From: Enchytraeus crypticus
Lineage: Eukaryota; Annelida; Clitellata; Enchytraeida; Enchytraeidae
Assembly: GCA_905160935.1 (NCBI GenBank)
Contig: CAJHZI010000695.1
Location: 557,501-621,500, forward strand
DNA length: 64,000 nt
Direction: 5' to 3'
Shown: positions 1 to 11,770 of the stretch, in pieces
Position numbering within the stretch: position 1 is the first letter of the stretch
Layout: each line of letters begins with the position of its first letter
Position numbers and translations under genes: made by a program
The notes under the pieces: generated by a model
The model's database searches: none
Seen by the model: the letters and a program-made list of their open reading frames with translations, nothing else
What the model was told of the DNA's origin: nothing

Positions 1-86
1 TTGCAATACAGCGAGTGGTAATATATTATTAAATGTTTTTTATTAATCACTTTCGAGAGATGAACGGACGTTAACACTAGCTTTAC

Positions 87-124
<38 letters not shown>

Positions 125-600
125 GGAGCATTGGCGACAGTTTACTTCTTTAAGAGGCAAACGTTAAGCGATACTCTACACGACTTTCTTGGATTATCAA
201 TAAATTCGTTTGAATTCTTAGAGAATTATTAACTATATTTATGGCTACATTTAACAGATAGCATTTAAAACTCATCAAAGATGGCAGACTATCAGTTTTT
301 CAGTGTATTTCAACTCCACTGCGTCAGATAACTCTGTCATATACTGACACAGCGCTCTTCTCCTGCATCTTCTCAACAGCCTAACAAAGCTGTCAATTTA
401 ATCACTTTTATTACATTGTGTTGTACTTCACTCAGGAGCCTAAATTCTATGTGATTATATTAATCCGTTAGCAGAGAATTTAGCTTACTTTAATTTCTGT
501 TAATTGAAGAAATTGCATCCAGTCTCAAGGAATGAAAGGAAAACCAGCAATGTGGCTTATGTTACTAGGTAAGTATAAATTTAAATTTATGTAATATAAA
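1..600. other. Unassigned AT-rich sequence with a (CT)n microsatellite
   Basis: No gene seen. A pure CT dinucleotide run lies at about 91-120. The rest is AT-rich unique-looking sequence up to the first SINE-A copy. Confidence 0.6.
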
Positions 601-726
601 AAAGCTAATGTTAACGTCAGATTCCGCACTCGAAAGCGATGTCAGTGACGAGAGAGCCCAGGATTTGAACCCCGCGCATACTGATCCGCGGTCGAATATT
701 TTACCGACATCGCCGCTGGCTCCAGC
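601..726 (-). repeat. SINE-A copy (tRNA-derived)
   Basis: This family reads, in its sense direction, from a GGCTGGAGCC head through an A-box-like block (TGGCGATGTCGG) and a B-box (GGTTCAAATCC) to an end like GAGGAAACTGACGTTAACAT plus TTAGCTTT. Here it lies on the minus strand. The A/B box pair and the many copies in the window support a tRNA-derived SINE. Confidence 0.85.
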
Positions 727-1034
727 TAGTGGATCGAGATGTAAGATCTAGGTGTTTAAAAATGTTACCAATGCTCTTTTCTGATAATACGTGTACAGAT
801 CACTAGTGGTCGAGTGGACACCGTGAAAGCTTAGGCTAGAGGCTGCGGTTAAGCACCGATCCGTGTCCTATTTTGAGAGAACAAGTTCTGCGCATATATT
901 ATCTCATTATATTATATTATTTTATTATTATGCTTATGATGGACTTTATCCCTTGCTTCTGATCTAGATCTTATCTGGACTCGTTTGCGTGGAGTGAGTT
1001 GTCTGGAATGTGTATTGTGTGCGTCTGGTTACAC

Positions 1035-1500
1035 AAAGATAAAGATAGTGAAAACCTTGGTTTGGACCACGCTATTGTATGGATGTGAAACATGGACCTT
1101 AAGGAAGGAAGATATTAGGAAACTGGAGTCATTGTAAATGTGGATTTGGAGAAAAATGGAGAGGATTAACTGGACTCAAAAGTTTACAAATGAGGAAGTT
1201 CTGGAGAGAGTTGGTACAGACAGACAGTTGATAAATGTATTAAGAAATAGGAAGAAGAGATGGATAGGACACATCCTAAGGGGAGAAGATCTATTAATAG
1301 AGGTCATAGAAGGTAGAATGGAAGGAAAAAGTGGCAGGGGCAGGGCGAGATTAGGTATGTTAGATGATTAAAAGATCCACTTACATGTGGACGCGAAGAG
1401 GAAAGCGGAAGACAGAGAAGATTGGAGGCGTTATATACCATGAACCTGCCAGCAGGCAGTGCACTAAGAGAGTGATTTACGCTACATGATTCGTTATTCT
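1035..1500 (+). mobile_element. RTE-like LINE, 3' end with C-terminal ORF fragment
   Basis: A reading frame from about 1,080 to 1,370 encodes the usual C-terminal tail of an RTE-type non-LTR reverse-transcriptase protein, with blocks such as [34 protein letters not shown] and IEGRMEGK ending in MLDD. A stop separates the upstream piece from the ORF that starts at 1,138. The following 130 bases (GATCCAC, CCATGAACCTGCCAG, GGCAGTGCACTA) recur elsewhere as the family's 3' UTR. The copy is 5'-truncated. Confidence 0.8.
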
Positions 1501-1799
1501 GCCTATGATTACCATTATTCACAGCCTTTAGCATGCCGCAGACAGAAGCTTGCGCCGAGTTGAAGAATCTGCCACTCACGCTCTCTGGAAACTACAACGC
1601 ATAATTTATTTAAAATTAATTTCTCTTCCCTACTCGCTCGACATTCTAAGGTGGTTGCCCATTCAAGCACTAACCGAGTCAGACGTTGCTTAACTTCGTT
1701 TACAACTCGAGACCAACGCTCTAAACCCCGCCTCTTCATTGAGAATGAAATGTTTGATCTTTCGCTATTGACCTAGTTATATGACTAAAAAAGCCAAAA

Positions 1800-1910
1800 A
1801 AGTTTCCTCACTGCAAAGCGATGTCAGTGAAGGGGCGAGCCCAGGATTTGAACCCCGTACATACTGATCCGCGGTCGAATATCTTACAGACATGGCCACT
1901 GGCTCCAGCC
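1800..1910 (-). repeat. SINE-A copy
   Basis: Reverse-complement match to SINE-A, including the B-box (GGATTTGAACC on plus) and the GGCTCCAGCC end. The 3' tail is short here. Confidence 0.8.
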
Positions 1911-2059
1911 CGTAAACTTGGCTGGAGCTAAGTAAATCAATATAGATAAGACTGTCATAAGCGTATCATGCAATAAGTAAAATTTGCATCTCAATCTAAT
2001 TTTACAGTCCTGCGGTATATCCAGCAGGTAAGACTAAGAAATTGTTCATATTTTGTATT

Positions 2060-2356
2060 TGTTGTGATCAGTATTGGCTCTCACATCAATGACCCTGACA
2101 AGAAGGGCGTGTTCTCAGTACATAGGAGGCGGGGCTAAACGTTTGATGGACTGCTCCTGTTGGCCGTGTGTTTCTAACTGCATGTCCATATGTAAGCTCG
2201 ACTGCACTAAGTGTTGCCAATGCTGCGCCTATCTCAACAACGGCATGAGGCGCAGGGGTCCTCCCTCCATGTTCTATCATCATCGACCTGTCTGGATTTG
2301 AACCGACGAATGCGGCATCGGCGCTAAGAGCCCTCTACCTGAGCAAGAGGAAAGAC
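2060..2356 (-). repeat. Possible third tRNA-derived SINE
   Basis: On the minus strand, 2,356 down to about 2,285 resembles a tRNA head: an A-box-like GCTCAGGTAGAGGGC and a B-box GGTTCAAATCC, followed by a GC-rich body down to about 2,060. A Cys-rich open frame on plus (2,074-2,301) overlaps this body and is best read as a by-product. Only one copy is seen, so the assignment is tentative. Confidence 0.4.
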
Positions 2357-2399
2357 TAAAACTCGTTTCGCTATTTAAAGAAACATATTATAACATTAG

Positions 2400-3300
2400 T
2401 TATTTCTCTCTCTCTCTCTTTCTCTCTCTTTATCTCTCACTCTCTCTCTTTCCAACTCTCTCTCTCATCGGGGTCCATATTATTACTGTCTGTGTGATAT
2501 GAAATGAAAGCATCTGCCAATGCCTGTAGCCTACTAAATGTTTATATCTTAATATACACCCTAAACTTACTGCTGAATTTTCTATTTAATTAATAAAAAA
2601 CAGATCGGTGTCTTAGCATTTGTCTTACATCAAGTTTGAAGTCTCCAAAAGAGTGGGGAAATAAGCCTTATGGGGTTGTTTCTCACTGCCTTCTTCAGTA
2701 TCTGCTTCATTGCTTCTTGCAACACGTGCAGTTTACGGTCGATATATTCTATAGTAGCCCGGTCACAACACGGGAATGAAAGTGAATCGTAAAGTACGTA
2801 ACATAAAACAAATCCGCATCAACAAATCCGTATCTTAAACGTTTATTTGAACGAGATAAGCCGACTATAAATAACATTACATAGCGTATAAACAAACGCA
2901 TTAGCTCAGGTTTAACGTTCGCTTCTACACACACAAGTGACGTGAGAGAGCAGAATAATTGTTTAATTCTCGCAGTCTTCATACATGAGTATGAAGCAAA
3001 TACAGTACATCGCGAAGAGACTATAAAATCACGTACTCACACAATTCTCAACAGTTAAACATCAAAATGGCCAAGTCTTATTGTTTGTTCTTGCTTTCTA
3101 GAGAAATGTCAGACAAACTAAATCATAACCTAACAACATTTGTTACATAACATTTCAATATATAGTTTACAATTTCAAACAAATCATAAATAAAAATGGC
3201 ATAATAAAATCAAAAGCATAGAAATCACTGAAATTATGCAAATTTCAATTTCATTCCATGAATGAGATAGTTCTATTCATTACTTTTATTTCATATTGCA
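2400..3300. other. Unassigned sequence, CT-rich at its start, LINE scrap inside
   Basis: A CT-rich stretch lies at 2,405-2,465. At about 2,645-2,700 a minus-strand scrap resembles 4,695-4,750, which is probably the 3' region of the RTE-like LINE. No coding exon is recognised. Confidence 0.4.
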
Positions 3301-3309
3301 GTTAACCTT

Positions 3310-3620
3310 ATCATTATTATTATTATTTTTATATTATTAAAATTTTTATTATTACTATTATCATTATTACTATTACTATTACCTTTTAAAATTTATTTTT
3401 TACTATTACTATTATTATTATTTATTTATTTCTATTATTATTATTATTATTTTAATTTTTAATTAATTTAATTAATATATAAATATTATTGTTATTTTTA
3501 TTAAACGTTGCTGATCGCAGCTGCGGGTGACATTGCCCTGAATCCACAACTGCACATGTGAGGCTCGCAAGTTTTCGCCCCTAAAAGGAAACTAACGGCT
3601 ACTCGAATCGCCTCATTGTC

Positions 3621-3657
<37 letters not shown>

Positions 3658-3858
3658 ATTATTATTATTATTATTATTATTTTATTTTATATTATTTTAT
3701 TTTTTTTTAAATACCCCGGTGTAAAGAACCTGGGGTTTGATAAAAACGATTCGTGCAATACGTGCTGAATCGCCGCCCGGCTACTCGAGGTCATCAATCG
3801 GCTTAAAAGAATTGTTGAAGCAGACTGCATTAAATAAATTATTATTATTATTATTATA

Positions 3859-3896
<38 letters not shown>

Positions 3897-3900
3897 CACA
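3310..3900. repeat. Trinucleotide (ATT)n-rich block with an embedded 120-bp repeat
   Basis: Long ATT/TTA runs lie at 3,310-3,500, 3,620-3,700 and 3,840-3,895. Between them, 3,712-3,835 is a short repeat (CCTGGGGTTTGATAAAAACG, GCCGCCCGGCTACTCGAGG) found nearly unchanged at 26,273-26,392 and, degraded and inverted, at about 36,390-36,475. Confidence 0.8.
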
Positions 3901-4078
3901 ATATTCACTTCCAGTCGAAGAGATTTGATATTCAACGTTTTAAGGATAACAACATAATTTTTAAAATGTCACTAAACAGACAGCTACACATTTCACACAC
4001 GGTCTATCATTTGACAAGACTGCCACAGTAGAACTTGTATGACCATTAAGAGTTGTCAAAACAACGATCACAGACAGC

Positions 4079-4400
4079 CGTTGTTGTTGTTGTTGTTGTT
4101 GTTGTTGTTGCAGTGCGGCTAACTGTCACAGTTGTCGCAAAATTGTCATAATCGTCAAAATAATTGTCACAGCTGTGAAGAAACCGTCAAAACTGCTGTC
4201 ACAAATCTGTTAAAGCTGTCACAATTGTCACAACATCGTCACAGCTATCACAAAGCTGTCACAATTGTCACATTTACAACACAAAAAGTGTCGCAGTTTT
4301 CGTGAAACCGTCACGATCATTAAGAAACAGTCATAATTGTCATAAGGCTGTCACAAATGTCATAAAACTAGGACTGAATTTGGCACAAACTGTCACAAGA
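4079..4400. repeat. (TTG)n run followed by a GTCACAATTGTCACA-type degenerate repeat
   Basis: A TTG trinucleotide run at 4,081-4,110 is followed by about 300 bases of irregularly repeated GCTGTCACA / AATTGTCACA words. No ORF of note. Confidence 0.7.
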
Positions 4401-4639
4401 GAAGATGCAGGAATGAATGACTACATAGAAATACTGAACACTATACGGGATTGACTGACACTGACTGTCTTTATAAATACTTTAAGTTAAATAATCACGA
4501 CATATAAAAATATACACACGAACACAACTGTACAGTTTGACAACATACTGGCCCATCATATTTAACATGACAAATATGCAGAAAATTTGTCGAGCGAGTC
4601 ATTTTAATAGCAAGAGAACACTGACGCTCGGAACTACCT

Positions 4640-4905
4640 CTTCATGAAATATTTACCCCTGGATTAATTAAATGGTAATTAATCCATCTAACTGAGGAAG
4701 GCAACGAGAAACCACCTCATAAGCCATACTTTTCCCCAAGCTATAGGCTGCAGAAGGTAAGGATAAGGCATAGACTTTGTGAAGGGATAAACTGCTTGAT
4801 CTAAGGAGTGTTCTTATGGAGCGAGAAAGAAGACTTTGAGTATGAATGTGTACCTTGAACCTGCCACTTGGCAGTATACTGAAGAGAGAGAATAATTTAT
4901 GACGT
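4640..4905 (+). mobile_element. LINE 3' end scrap (RTE-like family)
   Basis: The end (ACCTTGAACCTGCCACTTGG then CAGTATACTGAAGAGAGAG) matches the 3' UTR end of the RTE-like copies at 1,440-1,480 and 17,330-17,370. Upstream, 4,695-4,750 resembles 2,645-2,700 inverted. No coding part is recognised. Confidence 0.5.
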
Positions 4906-5361
4906 GATAGATGATATGTTAGAATATTGTTTTAGAAAATCAATATCTATTCTAATATTTTTAGTTTCAAGTTATTTATGTTAACTCTCTCAAAGCTCTA
5001 CACACTACAACAATTTAAAACACAGCAATATTGAAAAGTATGTCAAATATAAAACTGCTGATTACACGTAGTAAAGGGAAAACAATTTTAAAACTTTTCC
5101 ATTACACTTAAAACTCGTCACAGAAGTTTATATCTTTACATATTCTAAATGAACCCTAATGCAGTATGATAGAGAATATATCAATCATCATCTTCATCAC
5201 GGGTAGAGAAAAAACTAAAGTGGAGACTTTTTTTGAATTTTCTGTCTAAAAGCATCAGTGACAGAGTGAGCGCTGGGCTTAAACCACGTGACCAATCGAT
5301 ACACAGTAGCATTGCATGCTACTATTTCCAACAAATGAACAATATTTAAGCGTCGTAAAAC

Positions 5362-5396
5362 TGTAGGATTAATTAAACTGCTTAATTAATCCTACA
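5362..5396. other. Perfect hairpin, 15-bp stem and 5-nt loop
   Basis: TGTAGGATTAATTAA at 5,362-5,376 is the exact reverse complement of 5,382-5,396, with loop ACTGC. No flanking gene is recognised. Confidence 0.8.
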
Positions 5397-5599
5397 CACA
5401 GAGTAAACAGAGCTTAAAGAGAATCGTATATTATGTGTGTTTACATAACACGTTCACACAAAATTCTATACGCACATTTACATGTACATAGGGCCTACAA
5501 GTTTACACATAATCATCCTCTATACGTACTTCTACATCATCATCATCATCCTCCCTTGAATCCCAGTTATAAGTACTTCTACATAGCATGTGTAAAAAA

Positions 5600-5740
5600 A
5601 AACGTATATGCATGTTTACATGTCGTGTTTACATAGAACCGTATATGCACGTTTACATGTCGTGTTTACATAGAACCGTATATGCACGTTTACATGTCGT
5701 GTTTACATGGAACTGTATATGCACGTTTATATAGCGAGTC
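5600..5740. repeat. Minisatellite, about 37-bp unit, 3-4 copies
   Basis: Units share GTATATGCACGTTTACATG followed by TCGTGTTTACATAGAACC. Upstream (5,433-5,600) has looser relatives of the same words. Confidence 0.8.
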
Positions 5741-5749
5741 TAAACCAAT

Positions 5750-7130
5750 TCACACAATGTCATATATGTTTACACATCATTTAAAAATAAAATCATAAGC
5801 TAGTTTACATGCACTTAAAAAAAAGAAAAAGAAGTTAACAAATAAAGAAGTTAACAAATTAAAATTAAAATTAAACAAATTAAAGAAGTTAACAAATAGT
5901 AATAATACTGAAACCAAATTTAAAATTCCTAAAGTTTATACTGCCACAAGTCAGTTTACTATCATATAAATTCGGTTGAATATGTAAACTCATTTTCATG
6001 CACTAACAAGCATTTCAAGCTAAGCTAAGCGCCGCACAAAGCATAAACGAGAGATGCTCCATGGGAAAACCACCTTGCACAAACTGCCATCAGTTGCCAG
6101 GCGGATATACCCTAAGAAATACCGGACTGGAAATTTAATCCAGAAATCCCCACATTACAGGTCAATAGGCTCTCATCGGAGTCATTCTGAAAGGCTACTG
6201 ACTTCATAGTGTAAATTTCTTAACAGTCTGCATTTGTAGAATTGAGTAGCATTCACTAACTCTTTTCGATATAAGATAAAATGAGTTTAAAGCTGCAGAT
6301 GTCCTAATAAAGATTTCTCAGAGTTTCCAGAAGTGAGTTGATTCATCAGAGCAGAACGAAGTAGCCGTAGTTTATAGAGTCCATACACATGAGTGACAGA
6401 GACAGAGAGAGAGAGAGAGAGACAGTGAGAGAGAGAGACAGAGAGAGACAGAGAGAGATAGAGAGACAAAGAGAGACAGAGAGAGAGAGCGATAGAGAGA
6501 GAGAGAGAGAGAGGAAGAGACAGAGAGAGAGAGAGAACTATCTGGGTAGAGTATTGTTAGACAGTTGATCATTTGACACAAGATCTGCCTGATCACCTGC
6601 AGCTCTCGCCATCATAACTGATCTATCAGCCCTGATACATAAATCAATCAATCAATTAATCATTCTGTCACCCAGTCAGACAGTCAAACAATCTATCAAT
6701 CAATCAATTCATCAGTCGGTTATTAAATCAATAGCTGATAGGCCAATCGAACTAGCGCAGTAATGTCACACAAAGTAACATAACATAAGCATTAAAGTAA
6801 TAAAAAGTAATGAAAAGTCTCAAGTCTTGTGTAGCCAGGGCTCTGTTCTTTAACAAAACTAATTAATTATTTTTTAAATTAATTAATTAATTATATTAAT
6901 TTAATTAATTTACTATATTTATATTAAATATTAATAATTAATATTTAATTAATTAATTATAAATAATATAAAAAATAAATAACAAAGTAATGGTCAAAAT
7001 ATTTAAATTCTACATTTAAGCGATTTCAAGAAGGTATACTTGTTCGGATCTAAATTCCACTGCAGATAAATAATCTATGAAAAGAATTTTCACGGAAATG
7101 ATTAGCATTCGTCTATTCACAGTACTGATA
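5750..7130. other. Unassigned sequence with a (GA)n microsatellite and AT-rich block
   Basis: A GA-rich array lies at 6,397-6,537, AATC words at 6,640-6,720 and a TTAA-rich block at 6,860-6,980. The terminal exon of the Flower-like gene might be expected here on the minus strand, but none could be recognised. Confidence 0.4.
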
Positions 7131-7131
7131 T

Positions 7132-7268
7132 CTGGAGCCAGTGGCGATGTCGATAAGATACTTGACTGCAGATCAGTATGAGAGGATTAAAATCCTGGGC
7201 TCGCCCGTCACTAACATCACTTTCGAGTGAGGAAACTGACGTTAACATTAGCTTTACCAGCTTTTTTT
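7132..7268 (+). repeat. SINE-A copy next to the Flower-like gene
   Basis: Full-length SINE-A in plus orientation with some head changes. Its 3' end abuts the last recognised exon of the minus-strand Flower-like gene, so an unspliced transcript reads antisense into the SINE tail. Confidence 0.85.
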
Positions 7269-10200
7269 GATCAGATAGCTCAAATAACTGACGTACTTTC
7301 GTCCGAGAGCGAGCAGCCCATAGAACACTCCCGTGGCGAATATGACTCCACAGCCAATCAGAGTTGATACGGAGGGACACATCGCGAAAGGTATAATAGC
7401 CAACCTACAATGAAAACAACTAAGCCAATCAAACTGTCAGTCAGTAAATAAAACAATTTGTCAACTAATCAATCGATTAATTAAGAGTTGCTTAGTTAAT
7501 CATCCAATAAACTCACAGGATCCCACGAGAAAGCAATGAAATTATATTTACATTTCAGACAAGAGAATATATAATACGAGATGATTTCTCCGGCAAACCA
7601 TATAGGCCAATCCATAACCAGTTTGCTTTTAATTCCTATTACTTTTTATCATAAACCTTCATTCTTGTTACTTGTACAGATAGCAAGTGAGAGCTAGTTG
7701 GTAGTACCCAATCCACAGGTTCTTAGCTGTCCTTTACAAAGGATAGTGTCTATCTGAAATGACAATTTGTCATTGTGGCAGGAAGCAGATGTAACACTAC
7801 TACACATTTACCTTAACCTGGTATGACATTTGTATCACTTTATAATGATGCTATAAGGCAGTGGCTTTTTAATTAAATAAAGCCTTATGCTATGAGATAT
7901 ATCTACATCTGTTTGTACAGTGGTCAATGAAATGAAAGAGCTAACTAGCGGGAGCAGGCACTAACCTTCCATAGACGATGGCTTTAAATAGTGCTATGCT
8001 ATGAGATATATCTAAATCCGTACAGTGTTCAAGGAAATGAAAGAGCTAACTGTCTGTGGAGGTACTAACCCTCCGTAGATGATGGCTTTCTGAAAGAATG
8101 TTCTCCGCTCAGCGAATGAGGCGACAGGTTTGGTGATCTCAACGAATGTGCAGCAGAATGGCAACTCAAAGACAAGCAGGAGTAGAGAGGTGGCACTGTA
8201 CACATACATGTAGATACACAAATACACAGATACACACATAATCCTACACACACACACACATATACAATTCAAAGACAAGCAGGAGTAGCGAGGTGGCACT
8301 GTACACATACATGTAGATACACAAGTAAACAAATACACACATATTCCTACACACACTAATAGTTTAAATAGGTTAAATTATTAGACAAATTAGTCCATGT
8401 TCCATCCACAGATGTACAATGAGAGGCTCACATGGACAATACAAAAAGAAGAACGCAGACACAACTCTATGAGTCATCCTCTTAGAGAAGAGCTTCATGT
8501 GATCATCAGAAAATAACAGATGACAGTGAACATCTATAAACTACGGCAAAAGAATAAACAGTTGAGAAACAATAAATTGTCTCTGTGTACTCAGTCGTCA
8601 TCGTGTGGTGCTTTGGCGCCTGTTTTTGTAGTGTCCGCAAGAGACGTCCCTGACATTGCCTTATGGTGAGGAACTGGACATTAAATTCTTATTGATTGAT
8701 TATTGATAAATTTATTATTTTCAGCTTTCTAGCAATATTTGTATTTCCATTGTTATAACATTACTTACTAGCAGTGAATATTGAAACAACAAAAAAATTT
8801 AAATTATGCTTTTCTTGTAATTAAATTAACTTAATACTGATTAATATCATAGCTGATTGATTTTATAACTGATTGATTTTAAAACTGATTGATTTTAAAA
8901 CTGATTGATTTTATAACTGATTGCTTTTATAACTGATTGCTTTTATAGCTGATTGATTTTATAGCTGATTGATATTATAACTGATTGATTTTATAGCTGG
9001 TTAATTTTATAGCTGATTGATATTATTGCCGATTGATTTTATAGCTGATTCGTGAATATTGAAATACATAAAAAAAATTTAATTATTCTTGTAATTATAC
9101 TAACGTAAAGTTGGTTGCTATTGGGCATTAATACATGTACTCACATCTGCAGTATTCCAGCCACTATACAGATGGAGAGTGATATGCAGGCAAATATTCC
9201 AGTTATAAATCCAACTGCATATATTAAAAACAACAACGTTCAGAATAATTTACATAAATCAGTAAATCAATTAGACAGGAATATGGCATAAAGTATGAGA
9301 AACGGAATGTTAGCATCTATCTCATTGATTGATTGATGAAAAGGTAAAGAGAAAATTAAGGATAAGATAGCAACATAGGTACATTTGATAAATCAATTCA
9401 GAAAAAAACTTTAATCATTTTCTTTCTACATTTAACAAAGAACAGAAATATTTAAAAAGAAGCCCTTAAAATTTATTAGCACCTGTCAACAAATGTTAAT
9501 AAAAATGGCATTTCAATATAATCAATATCTCCAACATGTCTACAAAGATAGAGAAAAACAATTCAAAGTATCATAGTTGCTCAACTATGATAATTAACTA
9601 TGAAATTTAACTGAAATTTAATGATTTCAAATTTAGTGAAATGTCATTTTCAATATAATCAAATTACAGTCTCTCACAATAAAGAAAAAATTTCCAGTAT
9701 CATAGTTCACATCACTTAGGCTCCACCTATAATGTCCTATAATGTATGTTTAGTAAACAAGCTGGCGATGCCTCGTTGGTTTCTGCTGAACTAAGGCATC
9801 ATCCGTAAGTAGAGACGACTTTTAGACGTTCATCCCTTATCAACAAAAATACTAACAAATGCTCAACAGGCTCAGAGAAGATATTATCAATCAAATCAAT
9901 CAATCAATCAATACGAATTTAACGTCCGGTTCCTCGCCATAAGGCAATGTCAGGGTCGTCTCTTGCAGACTCTACACAAATAGGCGCCAAAGCACCACAC
10001 GATGACGACTGAGTACACAGAGACTACAAGGGAAAGCGAGATCAAAACAGTGCAAGTCCAAAATGCAGGGCAACGGGTCAAAATTTAGACCTAAAACAGT
10101 CAATCAATCAATTATCAATAATCAATCATCCAACAGTCCTACCTATTCCAGCGATGCCAGAGATGAGTTTGATAAGGATGCGGCACCACCACGTCAGCTC

Positions 10201-10269
10201 CTGCGTCTCAGGATTAACGGCTCCACCAGACTCCACGGAGCTAAGCTGACTAGAACCCTGCTGACCCAT
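7254..10269 (-). CDS. CACFD1: Flower/CACFD1-like multi-pass membrane protein
   Basis: Four minus-strand exons are read: 10,269-10,143 (start ATG, ending phase 1), 9,214-9,145, 8,195-8,070 and 7,404-7,297, all with GT/AG junctions and matching phases. Family features are an N-terminal LTWWCRILIKL segment before the first helix, the hydrophobic LLLLVFELPFCCTFVEI segment (family: LLLCEAPFCCQFIEF, with the acidic residue implicated in calcium conduction), FFQKAIIYGG, and the last helix IFATGVFYGLLALGRK. Flower proteins are synaptic-vesicle and plasma-membrane proteins linked to calcium entry, endocytosis and cell competition. The fourth exon has a strong GTACGT donor at 7,296-7,291, but no further exon was found. 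Reading through instead gives a stop at 7,256-7,254 and a protein of about 157 residues whose tail runs into SINE-A; human CACFD1 has 172. The gene is divergent from NELFCD, 1.7 kb apart. Confidence 0.85.
7888..7984 (-). repeat. Duplicate of CACFD1 exon 3 3' edge and its donor site
   Basis: The segment 7,888-7,984 repeats 7,996-8,090, about 107 bases apart. On the minus strand the copy carries the last exon-3 codons (reading KAIVYG against KAIIYG in the exon) followed by an intact GTTAGT donor and the start of the intron. Confidence 0.75.
8266..8325 (-). repeat. Duplicate of CACFD1 exon 3 5' edge and its acceptor site
   Basis: This 60-base stretch repeats 8,161-8,220. It contains the end of intron 2 with its TGTACAG acceptor plus the first 34 bases of exon 3. 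Within the exon part only two bases differ, and both are synonymous (TCT/TCG Ser and GAG/GAA Glu). Confidence 0.85.
8588..8702 (+). repeat. Short element with (ATTG)n tail, copy 1
   Basis: Shares with 9,905-10,020 (inverted) and 14,083-14,215 the words GTGGTGCTTTGGCGCC, CCTGACATTGCCTTATGG and GGACATTAAA, then ends in ATTGATTGATT. It looks like a SINE whose tail is an ATTG tetranucleotide array. It lies in intron 2 of the Flower-like gene. Confidence 0.7.
8850..9055. repeat. Minisatellite, about 17-bp unit (AACTGATTGATTTTATA)
   Basis: About twelve variable units alternate AACTGATTGATTTTA with TAGCTGATTGATTTTA. It lies inside intron 2 of the Flower-like gene. Confidence 0.85.
9890..10022 (-). 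repeat. Short element with (ATTG)n tail, copy 2
   Basis: Inverted copy of the element at 8,588-8,702. On plus it starts with the AATCAATCAATCAATCAATA tail, then GGTTCCTCGCCATAAGGC and GGCGCCAAAGCACCAC. It lies in intron 1 of the Flower-like gene. Confidence 0.7.
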
Positions 10270-10515
10270 CTTATCCACTGAGCCCAGTCAACTATCGATA
10301 TTACTATTTACTATGTAAATGTAATAAAGTAAAATATATGACTGATCAAACCTACAGCAAAATAATTTAATTTACAGTAATTTATTTCGTACAAAACGGC
10401 TGAAACCTACAGCAAAATAATTCAATTTACAATAATTTATTTGGTACAAAATGGTTCAGCTATTTTAATACCTTAAGTTGATTGTGACATATTACGCACA
10501 ATTAAAGGTGCCATT

Positions 10516-10656
10516 GGCTTGAGCCAATGGCGATGTTGGCAAGATATTCGACCGCGGATCAGTATGTGCGGGGTTCAAATCCTGGGCTAGTCCGTCACTG
10601 ACATCGCTTTCGAATAAGGAAACTGTCGTTAACATTAGTCTTACCAGCTTTTTTTA
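10516..10656 (+). repeat. SINE-A copy between CACFD1 and NELFCD
   Basis: Complete SINE-A with intact B-box (GGTTCAAATCC) in the divergent intergenic spacer. Confidence 0.85.
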
Positions 10657-11119
10657 CTACACCAAATAGAAATGCACATTTTGATATTAATAAAGACTCC
10701 AATGATTTTTTTGTAAAATTTATAAGTTTTATTTTAAAATTTCATAACAAAATCTTCATATCATTTTTTTGAAAGTGCAAAATCTTTAATTTGTTAGAAT
10801 AGTGCTCGATGTTTTCATTGATGACTGTAGCACTCTAATTGTTGTTAAATGAACTGATTTTGTGTAATTTTTTATTTACAAAAGAATAATACGCACAGCT
10901 GTTCATCTGTTGTAATCAGCTGACGAGTTGCTCTTCTTCTTTTACTTAACACATCTTTTTTTAACAATTTGAACAATTTTTTAGCTAAAATAGTTTTTTT
11001 ATAAATTAAGGCACGGTACTAAAAAACAGGTTCAGATACTGTTTGAATTGTACAGGCACAAGGTGGAAAGGAAGAATGGAACATGTCAGAAGGCGAATGT
11101 AATTAAAATAATTAGTTTG

Positions 11120-11770
11120 AAAGCCCTTGTATGGAACTATCGTGGAATAAATCGCTCGGGGGTGTAAAGGGAGTAGAAACTCCAATATTTAAAACACTGA
11201 ATTTACCAGAAAGTACCAGAACTGCTACCATCCTTCATTATTCCAATCCTTCTTCAAACTTATGTAGCAGGAAACAGGGAAGAACGCCAAGGGCTTATTT
11301 TAATCCCCAATCATACATGATTACAACATCCAGCTCATTTTTAAAACTATTCACCGACACCGCATTCACAACCTCCTCACTCAAGGAGTTCCACCTATCA
11401 ATCACCCTATGAGAAAAAGAAATCTTTCGTAAGTCTGTCCTTACACTACGCTTAAGCAGGCTATAACTATGACCTCTTAAACCATTACAGGAGAAATTTA
11501 AAAAGTCTCTTGCTCTTAATTCGATATGCTAATGTAGTAATTTATAAACCTCTATAAGATCGCCTCTAATTCTCCTGGTTTCTATGGTTGTCATTTGAAC
11601 TGCCCTTAGCGTTTCCTGATACCTTAATGCTTTAATTCCCCTATAACAATTCTTAATGCCCTTCGTTGCACTGTTCCAGTAAGTTCAATATCCTTCCTGT
11701 AGTGTCTAAAGAGATCATTAACTAACTTACCTAACGACATCAGTAAATTTCCATTGGAAGAGCTACATTA
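11120..11770 (-). mobile_element. LINE C-terminal ORF fragment (CR1/L2-like)
   Basis: On the minus strand the frame from about 11,720 to 11,320 reads RRIRGDLIEVYKLLH, GHSYSLLKRSVRTDLRKISF, then SHRVIDRWNSLSEEV and VVNAVSVNSFKNELD. This is the standard C-terminal end of CR1/L2-type LINE ORF2 proteins. One stop interrupts it. The element is 5'-truncated and occupies much of the spacer upstream of NELFCD. Confidence 0.8.

Noticed and set aside
601-726. tRNA genes suggested by A and B boxes
   Set aside because: Many near-identical copies with attached common tails and no cloverleaf or anticodon arm show that these are SINEs.
2074-2301. Cys-rich 75-codon ORF resembling a small secreted or zinc-binding protein
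   Set aside because: The region is open on both strands and adjoins a tRNA-like head, so a SINE body is more likely; no splice context or family match.
6287-6596. Ser-Leu repeat ORFs
   Set aside because: Translation of a GA/CT microsatellite.
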